Source: Fasciolopsis buskii (Eukaryota > Platyhelminthes > Trematoda > Plagiorchiida > Fasciolidae). From it: a stretch of DNA of 64,000 nucleotides. The notes beneath the pieces are model-generated. The model ran no database searches. It had not been told where the DNA came from and saw nothing but the letters and a program-made list of their open reading frames with translations. The stretch covers positions 1 to 64,000 of the forward strand of contig LUCM01006202.1 in assembly GCA_008360955.1 (NCBI GenBank), written 5' to 3'. The translations under genes were made by a program, and so were the position numbers. This document shows, piece by piece, positions 26,901-36,060 of the stretch. Every line of letters starts with the position of its first letter. The first letter of the stretch is position 1.

Positions 26901-27555
26901 CAACTGGTTCTTCAATTATATGTCTACAGCCGACAGGCTAACAGGGAGTACTGGATCAAAACATGAACCGTGATCATTTGGGTTGCTCGTAGTATTGCTT
27001 TGAGATCCAATAACCATAGTCATCTGCATGGGTCCTATTCCTTTCGATCGTGCTGACATTACGATTGCGCACTATTCATCAGCAACTGAGATGACAGCCT
27101 CCGTCTTTTTCCAAAACGCTTTTAAATCCCTCTTTTATTGTTGCCTAGATGTAACACTAATCATTGTTTTGCTAGCAAAACTTCTGTAAACCCTTTTCCA
27201 CGCCACCTTCTCTGATATTTGTTTTATCGTTCGAGGCACTTCGCGATCGTCACTTATTCGGATATATATTTTAATGTCTTTCGTTAACAACAATTTGGCC
27301 ACTGGTCGTGTAAGACAAGGCCGAGTTCCCACAGAATGTATTCAGATTGTCTCATGCACGTGTTTCTCACATTTCATACTGCAAACACGATAAAACTGCA
27401 AATAATCGTTTAACGTATCACAAGTGAACCAATGTCAAGAGCGTAATATTTGCTTCCATAAAATTGTTTTGACATATCAGAAGCTACACCAGGTTGCGTG
27501 GACTTCTTACATTTTAGTGAGGTATCACCTGATGGAAAACTATAAAATACTAAAA
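20991..27555. other. Long unannotated stretch
   Basis: I see no gene or named element in 6.5 kb. Overlapping frames of up to 147 codons on both strands at 22.9-24.0 kb have no recognisable motif and lack plausible exon borders. Minor simple repeats occur, including three units of GCATAT at about 21041-21058. It is best read as intergenic or intronic DNA. Confidence 0.5.
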
Positions 27556-27650
27556 TGACAACTATTTCATGAAATAATTCAACATGTGATGTGACCGATC
27601 AACTAACAATAAAGAGAACATGGGAGCACTGTACAGATGTTTCATCCGAC
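27556..27650 (-). mobile_element. 5'-truncated hammerhead SINE fragment, minus strand
   Basis: Read on the minus strand, the fragment starts with GGATGAAACATCTGTACAGTGC (the 3' half of the hammerhead, from stem II to stem I) and runs through the tail wording GTTAGTTGATCGGTC, ACATCACATGTTGAATTATT and TCATGAAAT. The tRNA-like head and the CTGATGA box are missing. The stem III segment is ACATCTGT instead of the palindrome, but the A-CAGTGC that follows cleavage is kept. Confidence 0.65.
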
Positions 27651-27679
27651 TAGACACTGAATTTATCGATACCGAAAAG

Positions 27680-27762
27680 TCAACTGAGCGATGACATCAC
27701 ATGTTGAATTATTTCATGAAAACATTCAATCTCCTACTACAGACAACTACTTTGTCGAACTA
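27680..27762 (+). mobile_element. Hammerhead SINE tail fragment, plus strand
   Basis: This piece carries only the 3' part of the unit: GAGCGATGACATCACATG, GAATTATTTCATGAAAACATTC, then AATCTCCTACTAC and the terminal AGACAACTACTTTGTCGAAC. The same terminal wording closes the tandem array at about 31150-31176. It faces away from the minus-strand fragment at 27556-27650, so the two form an inverted pair with their truncated 5' ends toward each other, about 30 bp apart. Confidence 0.65.
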
Positions 27763-29495
27763 ATGCTTTTTGTTCTTGATTCGTTTGGCCTTAAAAATAA
27801 GCGTTCGAAGATATCAAATTACAAATGGGGATGGCTTGAAGATCAGTTATTATTCGCTTTTGGTTTACACGTAAAAGAACAAGAAATAAAAATGTTGCTC
27901 TGAGTAGGGGAATAGCAGCAGGAGGGCATATATGTCGAAATATAAGAAGAATGAAAACAAGCATCAGACAGCTTTGGGCGAAGAAAAAATTTGTGTTGGA
28001 CAGAACCTAATTAAAATTTGATCACAGGTATCAGAATGTTTGGAAGGTTGCAATCAAAGAAGCGTAAGTTTATTAATCTCACATCGTTGTTCAAGATGTT
28101 CTGGGTGTTTGAGGACTGACCATAAGCATTTGGTATTTTGAAGCGTCGCAGTAAATAAGATAAGAAGGAGAATCTGCGCACCTTGAGGAACAGGTTAAAC
28201 TCTCTTTTTCCAAGGGGAACTGTAGTTTATGCAAATTCCTAGGTGAATTACGAAAGAGTCAATTAGGATTTATTCGTTATTGATGGTTAGGAATGGGTAG
28301 GTTTTAAAGGAAAGTTATTCATTAACCACGCTCAAAATACGTCACGACAGATTTTAATGGTCATCAGCATAGTAGGGACGCCGAAAAGGACGTGATCAGC
28401 ATATCTGCGACCAATGCAATTGGGAAAACTAGGGAACTCGTTAATGTAAAGAGAGAGAAGAAACGTAGACAAAAATTCTTCTTGGGAAATTTGTGTAGCA
28501 AGTGGAAGGAATGAAGAATTATTTTAACGAAAAGGGTAAACTGAGTACCGTTGCGTAAATAGTGACACAAGACCTCTAAAACGTTTGGGCGTGCCGTTTT
28601 CTAAGGGTACGTTAAAAGGAGTACAGTTATGAAGGGAGCTTTGTCAAAACAAAAGGCCTTACTGCACCGGATCCACTATCTAGTGAGGGAGCAATAAAAT
28701 GAACAACATTGCTTGCCGCAACAATACAGATACAGGAGCTTCAAGCGAAACGCACGGAATTATCGATCTGGACGGCACTACCGATAGGACTGGGAAGCAG
28801 TTTCTGTAGCGTATTCATTATAACTAGGCAGCAATCAGTTGGTCGAGAGACATCAAACCTTTTCCTCGCAAACGGCCTTTCTCTAACAGATGTCTAAAAA
28901 ATAAGGGTTGAATGCGATCGCGAGACGAAAATCGAAAATTTTGTATAGTGGGACCATAAGATAAGGCTAGTACACAAACAAAGGTGCTTCAAATTTAAAG
29001 GTGTTTTCATAAATGAGTTTATCGAAGTAGGATTGACCTTATTAAGTACATCAAATGGAGATATAAGGGATTGGCAAAAGGTTAGAAAAGAGATGAGTTA
29101 GTTCTCCGGCGTCAGCGTTTGGTTTTGTCAATGACTTGCAGGGCCCCTTCGAAATGGGTATCGGTAAATGAAGCTGCCAAATAGAATCGCTGGCCTACGC
29201 TAGAAAAATTGCAAGTTGCAGTGCTCACGTGGTTACAAGTGCACATAGAATTTTCATCTCTACTTGTACTTCCTAACTGATTCTGTAGAATTGTTTATCG
29301 TAGCAGCACTTGAAAACTGGTTTTCTTGAATCACTAGTAAAATAGTACTTCGTTCCACCGCTTATCGCTGATCACGAAGCCTTCTAAATTATACCTGCAT
29401 GAAACCGCATCATGAGCAGGAAAGCTGTAACCTGGTTGTGTGCTTTATCTTATATGTCTGATATTAAGAGGTATGCAGTAAATGGACTGAAACTC
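27763..29495. other. Unannotated DNA
   Basis: I see no gene between the SINE fragments and the tandem array. Short open frames (62 to 70 codons) show no motif. Confidence 0.5.
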
Positions 29496-29718
29496 ATTTT
29501 GTAAACATCTGATCTCCTACTACTAACACGTACCAAGTAATCAAGCTCTGTAGGTCATATCCAAAGCCTTCGTCGTACTTAGGCTACCTGCAGAGAAGTC
29601 ATCTATCAGTAGGGGTCGATCGCTCTGAGCTAACGGACAGTAGCCGTGCAAATCAGTGACGGATGGATGAAACACCATCATTTGGTGAAGTTGAACAAAC
29701 CGTTCAGAGCCTGTCCGG

Positions 29719-29778
29719 TAGCGTAATGGCTAAGGCGCTCGACTCAGAATCGTTCGTCCTTGTTCGGGTTCGCGTGCC
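29719..29778 (+). promoter_or_regulatory. Internal Pol III promoter (box A and box B) of unit 1
   Basis: Box A TAGCGTAATGG is a full consensus match and box B GGTTCGCGTGCC is a near match; their separation is within the range usual for tRNA-type promoters. Equivalent boxes sit in the other units (box A near 30124, 30567 and 30962). Units with the type B head carry GGTTCGCGTCAC as box B, a slightly poorer match. Confidence 0.65.
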
Positions 29779-29798
29779 AGTTCGGGCGCGGTGGATAT

Positions 29799-29847
29799 GC
29801 ACTGCTGATGATTCCTAACAAGGATGAAACAGCTGTACAGTTAGTGC
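29799..29847 (+). ncRNA. Type I hammerhead ribozyme, copy 1 (core intact)
   Basis: Order: stem I GCACTG (29799-29804), core CTGATGA (29805-29811), stem II TTCC/GGAT around loop TAACAA, core GAAA (29826-29829), stem III made by the palindrome ACAGCTGT (29829-29836), cleavage position A at 29837, then the stem I partner CAG-TTAG-TGC. All core bases (C3 U4 G5 A6 x G8 A9, G12 A13 A14, the A15.1-U16.1 pair, H17 = A) are present. Odd points are a T-T mismatch at the first stem II pair, where hammerheads normally have G-C, and a TTAG bulge in stem I that other copies lack. It would cut its transcript after A29837, within a GUA triplet. Confidence 0.75.
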
Positions 29848-30202
29848 TTCCATGGTTTCTTTATCGTGAGTTGAGCGATCATATCACATGGTGAATTATT
29901 TCATGTAAACATTCAATCTCCTAATACTAAAATGTATCAAGTAATCAAGCTCTGTACGTCATATCCAAAGCCTTCGTCGTACTTAGACTACCTGCAGAGA
30001 AGTCATCTATCAGTAGGGGTCGATCGCTCTGAGCTAACGGACAGTAACCGTGCAAATAAATCAGTGACGGATAGGTGCAACATCATGTGCTGAAGTTCAA
30101 CAAACCGTTCAGAGCTTGCCCGCTAGCGTAATGGCTAAGGCGTTCGACTCACAATCGTTCGTCCCGGGTTCGCGTCACAGTTCGGGCGCGGTCCATATGC
30201 AC

Positions 30203-30203
30203 N
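30203..30203. other. Single ambiguous base (N) marking a probable contig join
   Basis: This is the only non-ACGT base in the window. It falls in the middle of a tandem unit, with copies of the same roughly 446 bp on both sides and in the same orientation. Confidence 0.9.
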
Positions 30204-30245
30204 TCCTTGTTCGGGTTCGCGTGCCAGTTCGGGCGCGGTGGATAT

Positions 30246-30294
30246 GCACTGCTGATGATTCCTAACAAGGATGAAACAGCTGTACAGTTAGTGC
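30246..30294 (+). ncRNA. Type I hammerhead ribozyme, copy 2 (core intact)
   Basis: Identical to copy 1 across all 49 positions: GCACTG, CTGATGA, TTCC-loop-GGAT, GAAA, palindromic ACAGCTGT, cleavage A at 30284, and CAG-TTAG-TGC. Since it lies just after the N inside the repeated stretch, it may be copy 1 seen twice rather than a separate locus. Confidence 0.7.
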
Positions 30295-30351
30295 TTCCAT
30301 GGTTTCTTTATCGTGAGTTGAGCGATCATATCACATGGTGAATTATTTCAT

Positions 30352-30743
30352 GTAAACATTCAATCTCCTACTACTAAAATGCATCAAGTAATCAAGCTCT
30401 GTAGGTCATATCCAAAGCCTTCGTCGTACTTAGGCTACCTGCAGAGAAGTCATCTATCAGTAGGGGTCGATCGCTCTGAGCTAACGGACAGTAACCGTGC
30501 AAATCAGTGACGGATAGGTGCAACATCATGTGCTGAAGTTCAACAAACCGTTCAGAGCTTGCCCGCTAGCGTAATGGCTAAGGCGTTCGACTCACAATCG
30601 TTCGTCCCGGGTTCGCGTCACAGTTCGGGCGCGGTCCATATGCACTGCTCATCATTCCTAACAAGCATGAAACACCTGTACAGTGCTTCCATGGTTTCTT
30701 TATGGTGAGTTGAGCGATCATATCACATGGTGAATTATTTCAT
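30352..30743 (+). mobile_element. Hammerhead SINE unit 3 (type B head, dead ribozyme)
   Basis: A complete 392-bp unit with a type B head from 30557 (GCTTGCCCGCTAGCG, box A TAGCGTAATGG). Its hammerhead has lost both core guanines. The tail and body are otherwise like those of unit 1. Confidence 0.8.
30642..30686 (+). ncRNA. Hammerhead copy 3, core mutated
   Basis: Stem I is perfect here (GCACTG with CAGTGC, no bulge), but the core reads CTCATCA: both G5 and G8 are C. Stem III is ACACCTGT, no longer a palindrome, and stem II has GCAT for GGAT. G8 is the general acid of the reaction, so no cleavage is expected. Confidence 0.7.
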
Positions 30744-31176
30744 GTAAACATTCAATCTCCTACTACTAAAATGCATCAAGTAATCAAGCTCTGTAGGTCA
30801 TATCCAAAGCCTTCGTCGTACTTAGGCTACCTGCAGAGAAGTCATCTATCAGTAGGGGTCGATCGCTCTGAGCTAACGGACAGTAGCCGTGCAAATCAGT
30901 GACGGATGGATGAAACACCATCATTTGGTGAAGTTGAACAAACCGTTCAGAGCCTGTCCGGTAGCGTAATGGCTAAGGCGCTCGACTCAGAATCGTTCGT
31001 CCTTGTTCGGGTTCGCGTGCTAGTTCGGGCGCGGTCCATATGCACTGCTCATCATTCCTAACAAGGATGAAACAGCTGTACAGTGTTTTCATGGTTTCTT
31101 TATGGTAAGTTGAGCGATCATAGCACATGTTGAATTTTCATTCAATCTCCTACTACAGACAACTATTTTGTCGAAC
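30744..31176 (+). mobile_element. Hammerhead SINE unit 4 (type A head, dead ribozyme) and array end
   Basis: The head (from 30952) is type A, yet the hammerhead carries the CTCATCA core of the type B unit 3, so this unit is a mosaic of the two types. Its tail lacks the ATTTCATGTAAACA spacer and passes from TTGAATTTTC into AATCTCCTACTAC and a terminal AGACAACTATTTTGTCGAAC, the wording seen at the end of the 27.7 kb fragment. That shared terminus probably marks the true 3' boundary of the array or of its flanking insertion site. Confidence 0.75.
31042..31086 (+). ncRNA. Hammerhead copy 4, core mutated
   Basis: GCACTG, then CTCATCA in place of CTGATGA, TTCC-loop-GGAT, GAAA, palindromic ACAGCTGT, A, CAGTGT. 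Stems II and III match copies 1 and 2; the two core guanines are lost as in copy 3, so it should not cleave. Confidence 0.7.
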
Positions 31177-34100
31177 CTATTCTTTTATTTTGTTTCTTTC
31201 TGTAGAATGTGTTCGAATTTTTTCTTTTTTTCAATATATGCTCAGTGATTTGTTTCATTTTGTGCGCACCTTGCTGATTTGATTTTTGCGTCCATCCGAC
31301 TGCAACGAGTTAAATATTGTTTCAGTCAGATCAGGTTATCTATTTCAGATTTGCTAAGAATCTGTTGAAAAGCAAGACAATTTTCATGTGAGCTTATTTA
31401 TAAGTTTAAAATCCCTCTGGTGTTCAATTTTATATTCAGTTTTCAGTTTGTTATAGAAATCCGTGGTTAAAACAATTCAGTGTATAGTACGCCAGGAGTT
31501 TGCTCAGTATATTCGATCGAAGTATGGTGAAAACATTGCCAGTGGCAACATTTATGTGGTTTCAATACTGCTTTGATCGATTGGAAGGTAGGCATAAAAT
31601 AAAATGTTCTTCCGTTTCTTTGATTTCGTTGACGATTCAAACCACTTTCGCGTGCCACATTTCAAGGGCATCTGTGTTCAAACCAGTGCGCTTCTTCGGC
31701 TTTTGTTTTGTATTTAATGCGGTCCCCTTGAAACAACCTATACACTCTAGGATTTCATGAACTGATTTAACAGGAGCCTGAGGGTAAGCAAATCAATTGC
31801 GACGGTGCACGATAACGTGGCTTCTTTATATTGGTAAAAGCTTACATTTTTCAGTTTGTGTATATCTATTTATGGCAGGTTATTTATCAAATTAATTAAA
31901 AAACCGTGGATAGGCTACGTATGGTACACGCATTCTTGTGGAAGCAATTTATAGATCAGTGAGAAAATAAATTACAATCGCCCCTTGGACAAACCGATAT
32001 CGTATCGTAAGTTTGTTTAAAAACATTCATTTCTGTGGCTTACGATAAACGGCCTCACTGCTGTGGGAACATCGGTTAAAGCCCAACAGTTCGTGGTCGT
32101 TTCAAGCTACCACATGCAGCAGGTCGGTACAAAGCACATGTTCAATGTTGCTGAGCGGTATTCGTGACACATTGCTCACCCAAATTATTCAAATCCTAAC
32201 ATTCTCTGGAAACTTTTCGGAAACTTCGTTTATTACAGAATATATAATACTGAAAATTAAGTTGTAATTTTGAGTCAGACTATCGCAGCATTCGCAGATT
32301 CCTCTCATGGCCAGTGCTCGAAAAAAACATCAAAACTTGAAAAAACACTAGCCGTTGTCGTAATACTACATCCTACGATGGATTTATATTTGTACAATCA
32401 GCCTTAATTCCACAATAATCGAATCGCAGTATCGACTACCCGTCCCAAAATGGAGAGATTTTTTGCTTTATTAAAATCTGTTTGTCAACTAAATGGAAAT
32501 GTGGTGCTCAGGAATAATGGGTAAACAATCAATAAATCCTCCAGCAATCTGGATATTGAAAATGCAAAAGTTATCTTCCGTCCATAAGGCTACTGTTCAC
32601 TGATTCTCATCGACATGAACTTGTCTGATGGGGAAATTTCAGGACTTCAAAAAATTAAATGAAAATATTTAAGGTAATTTTTTAGAACACCGTGAAGCTG
32701 TTTGCGATGAGAAATGTGAGAATATATAACAATTACACCACAAATCGATGGAAAACAGGGGACATTTAACAAATTCATTTGTCAGGGCAAATCAGGAAAC
32801 CCATTTCTGGCTATTAAAATGCTTCCTGGTTGCGGCTGCTTTCGGCTCAAATTGGAGTTCCCTTTGACAGGCGGTAGAAACGAGCAAAACGTTATAGCAG
32901 ATGGTTTATCTAGCAATACTAGATAATGTGGCGACTGTTTAATTTACCTATTCTCGGCCGGTTTTCCGCAACTGACAATTATCCAAACATCAAATGAATC
33001 TCTTGGGAAGGACAATACTTGTAATATTTGAGTCTGATCTAAAGGATGTGGCAATTCTTTCGAGGTCGGTTGGTGAACAAACACCGAACCAAAATGATGT
33101 CAAAGTTGACTGCAGTGACAATGCAAACATTTATTGCACGAAAACGTGCCAACTCGAGGTACAATCTTGTTCATTACTGAACGTCAGCTGAGGACCTGGT
33201 GAATCCAGCAAATTTGCAATTAAAAAAGCATTTCGAACCCTATCTATTGGGAAAGAAAAATCCCACATTGTGGCAAAATTTAATCTATGCCTGGGTAAAG
33301 ATTTTCGCGAAGAGTGGAACCGGAGTATATGCAGAGGAGTCGCGAAGATCGGATAAGCTTGAGGCAGCCTACCTAGATACTTCTTTGTAAGAATCATAGA
33401 AGAACGGGAATAAATCAGATAGCTAGCGAAATCATGTAGACTGTACTTTGCCTTGGAAGCGCATGTGTGCAGAATAACAGATCTGGAAAGGACAAACTTT
33501 TGACGCCCTAATATTCGTCAGGTTTAAAAAAACATCGCCATCATTGAGCTTTAAATTATTTTTTCGCAATACACTGATTTAGTCAAACTTCAAAAGAGGT
33601 CATAAAATAACAAGACAAAACGAAAATACTCTGGGTCTAGTTCCGATAGTATTTACAGCATATCCAACGAAAAGTAGTTCCATTTGCAAGCGGTTGAGTA
33701 CCGAAGAATATCTTGCAAAAACGTATGAGCAATTCCAATAAAAATGCCCGGAAATAATTGATGATTTCCTCCAAGTAAGCATTAAAAGTCAAGGAAACAA
33801 TGAAAGTAATCATTTCGACAGAGTTTCACTAATTAAGTTTACAACTGTTTTCTATAAGCTAAGATATTCCATGATAACCATGGTTTATATTTTCTTTGGT
33901 GATTTAAGCCAAGTCTTATACTCAGCGTCAACGTGTGCATGTAGTGCAGTCATTTTACGCTTTTCGTTAAATGACCTTGTTGTCCGAGTAATAGCAAGCA
34001 AATAAGCGTCAAGTTTCATTGTTTTTGATGTGCTTTTTTGGAGGAAACTCAGCAAGTCACAGTCGACTGAAATTTGAGTACTTTAAATTACAAACTTCTA

Positions 34101-35608
34101 AAAGCTGCTAATATATGGGATATTGCTTTATTCTGTCCTGCTGAGAAAAGCTGGACATAGAAGAAATTTAGAAAGAAACTGGAAAATTTAAACCTTTATA
34201 TCAATGTTGTTTTTGGTACCATTTTTGCCGAACCGTTTTTTTCCACTACGGAACGCATTAGATAAAATGTGTTCCGATGCGCAGGAAAGTGACCAAGTAA
34301 ATACTGAGTGCTTTAGGTTTCAGCTTATATGGAATGCACGCCCAACAGAACTGCACGCGTGTTGTATTTCACTCGCAAATGTGATATTTTGAAGACTTTC
34401 TCATCGGACTCCGAGAAGTGCTTTGTAGTGATCCAAGATTACCTAAAGTCGAGTTGCAGCCTTGCCTGCTTTTAGCACGAGTCATATCAATAGCAACGGT
34501 TTCGTACACGTCTTTCTCAGTCACATGAGTAGTAACTAAATGCAATCAGCATATTATTTTCCATCCCTGTCTCAATATATGATCGGAAAGAATAACTATT
34601 ATGCGATGCATGGCATTTAGCGCAATCCCACTTAATGACGTTTCAAAATATTCATTCATATTTTTATTAAGTACCCAATTTAGATGTGAATTTCGAAACA
34701 AATTTTGCACAATTCCCTCTTACTGACCATGCGTTTGTTGCTGAAAGACAGCTCCCCTTCCTTAAAAATTCAGATGCAGACTTTCTGTGTATCTCGCAAA
34801 ACAGCCTAATAAAATGTATTGCAGTCCGAATAGATTCGATCCCCGAAATGGTTAGACATAGTATTAGAGGGACACGAAGAATCTGTTGACCACTAAATTA
34901 AGTGCAAATCATTAAACGTCGATGATTAATAATCCAGGATAAAACGCTCGATCATAACTCGAATTCAGTCAGTTGCATCCATTTGTTCTGCAAGTGTCTG
35001 GCTGCAAATAGCCCAAGATACCGTGACTATTAAAATCACCAGTATTTTCCCAAGCCATACAAGTTGAATCGAGTAAAAAACATTTCATTCAGAAATTTTA
35101 TCGGACTTCGAGTGCATTTTCCCCAGTTTTGCCGTTAACTAGTTTAATTGAAAATCACCAACTGGCAGGAGGTTAATGGTTGTGGGACCGCTTACGACGT
35201 ACTACTGATAAAAAATGTGCGTAGTGTTGGTTTAAAATCCCTGTTCATAGGATTATTAAATCCCATTATTTATTTCCAAAAATTGATATACCTGAGTAAT
35301 GAATAACAAGAAAATTGCCAGAGGAGGGTTAGCTTAAACTTTGCATTTGATGCATATCTCTCACTACTGAGCACTATTTCACAGAGGACTTGTATTCTAA
35401 TAATGGTTTTTCAGTTTAGTTATTATGATGAGATGAGTTTGACTTTTTCTGTTTTTGTACAATCTTCTTTTCACTTCAAGCGATCTACATTGTAACATCT
35501 TCACTAGGAGTCTGATGCAGTTCCCTTTGGACTAAACTTAGCGTAAATGGCTTTTCACAAATCACCAAAAACTAAAGGATACAAGTTTGGCAGACAGGAG
35601 AGGGGCAG
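31177..35608. other. Long unannotated stretch
   Basis: I see no gene or named element. Open frames stay below 90 codons and overlap on opposite strands (31.5-31.8 kb, 33.1-33.4 kb), as expected of non-coding DNA. Confidence 0.5.
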
Positions 35609-36060
35609 TTGTGTAATGTGATGCAGAGAATCACCGGCAGCTGTCGTTTCAAGTCGAAGTCGTCGGCACTGCAAGGTGAAACGAGGCACCACCTATCGTT
35701 GTTTCTTCTTGCTAGTTGTCCTGAATTCAGACACGAAACGTCTAAAACGCTACATGTAAAAATGACTGGAGCTAATTGTGGTCCGATTGTGCCCTAAAGA
35801 GTATCCTAAACTCATATGTTGTCTTATGCAAGTTTGTTGCTTTCTGTCGAAGCGAAAAGATAATTCGAGACAACTTAGACGAATATTTTCGAGGTGCATC
35901 TGCCAAAGATACAACACCCTAGTGTTCTTATCTATAAATAACAGAACAATGTTACCTTTGAAGCTAGATTCTACTTGTTACAATTATCACGGCCATGATT
36001 TTCAGAAGTTTAATGCTACCGAGGAAATCCCGGCTTTATTTGCCTGCAATTGATAGGGGT
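35609..36060 (+). pseudogene. Possible gypsy-like gag remnant
   Basis: Two plus-strand frames in succession resemble gag of Ty3/gypsy elements. The first (35609-35797) has RFKSKSSALQGETRHHLSLF followed by a Cys-x-Glu-Phe segment, where gypsy gag has RF..R....GES...Y...L...C.F. A shifted frame continues YASLLLSVEAKR, like the family's KA..IA..ME.A.R. A third (35778-36053) ends in CYNYHGHDFQKF and FACN, the spacing of a CCHC zinc knuckle whose second and third Cys are replaced (Tyr, Phe). Stops and frameshifts lie between all parts. No protease, RT or LTR was found next to it. Each match alone is weak; their order is what supports the call. Confidence 0.25.

Larger units (their letters stand above)
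29501..29904 (+). mobile_element. Hammerhead SINE unit 1 (type A head, intact ribozyme core)
   Basis: The tRNA-like head starts near 29709. TAGCGTAATGG at 29719-29729 fits the Pol III box A consensus TRGYNNANNNG at every fixed position, and GGTTCGCGTGCC at 29767-29778 is close to box B but has C where the consensus A should be. The hammerhead follows within 25 bp. Like a SINE, the unit has no coding capacity and would depend on the machinery of other elements for movement. As transcript, Pol III would start near the box A and read through the ribozyme. Confidence 0.8.
29905..30351 (+). mobile_element. Hammerhead SINE unit 2, interrupted by an assembly join
   Basis: The body and a type B head (from 30114) run to GTCCATATGCAC and stop at N (30203). 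The text then restarts inside a type A head (TCCTTGTTCGGG) and goes on through a complete hammerhead. The unit thus has two partial heads and is about 45 bp longer than its neighbours. The stretch 30204-30650 repeats 29757-30202 almost base for base, so this unit is probably a false product of joining two overlapping contigs. Confidence 0.8.
29496..31176 (+). repeat. Tandem array of hammerhead SINE units
   Basis: Four head-to-tail units begin at GTAAACAT near 29501, 29905, 30352 and 30744, spaced about 404, 447 and 392 bp. Each holds, in order, CTCCTACTACT, a body with CAAAGCCTTCGTCGTACTTA and GGGGTCGATCGCTCTGAGC, a tRNA-like head, a hammerhead segment and an AT-rich tail GAATTATTTCATG. Units are far more alike to each other than to the copies at 12.5 and 27.6 kb. 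Two head variants exist: type A (GCCTGTCCGGTAGCG, CGTCCTTGTTCGGG) in units 1 and 4 and after the N; type B (GCTTGCCCGCTAGCG, CGTCCCGGG) in unit 2 before the N and in unit 3. Established background: schistosome Sm-alpha repeats combine a Pol III promoter with active hammerheads, in SINE-like and tandem form. The spacing of the second unit is inflated by the join at 30203. Confidence 0.9.

Noticed and set aside
29709..29790. tRNA gene in the tandem units
   Set aside because: Box A and an approximate box B are present, but no acceptor stem or full cloverleaf can be formed and the unit continues directly into a hammerhead. It is a SINE head, not a tRNA gene.
29496..31176. CRISPR array
   Set aside because: The repeated units are about 400 bp, head to tail, with no short repeats and unique spacers, in an evidently eukaryotic sequence.
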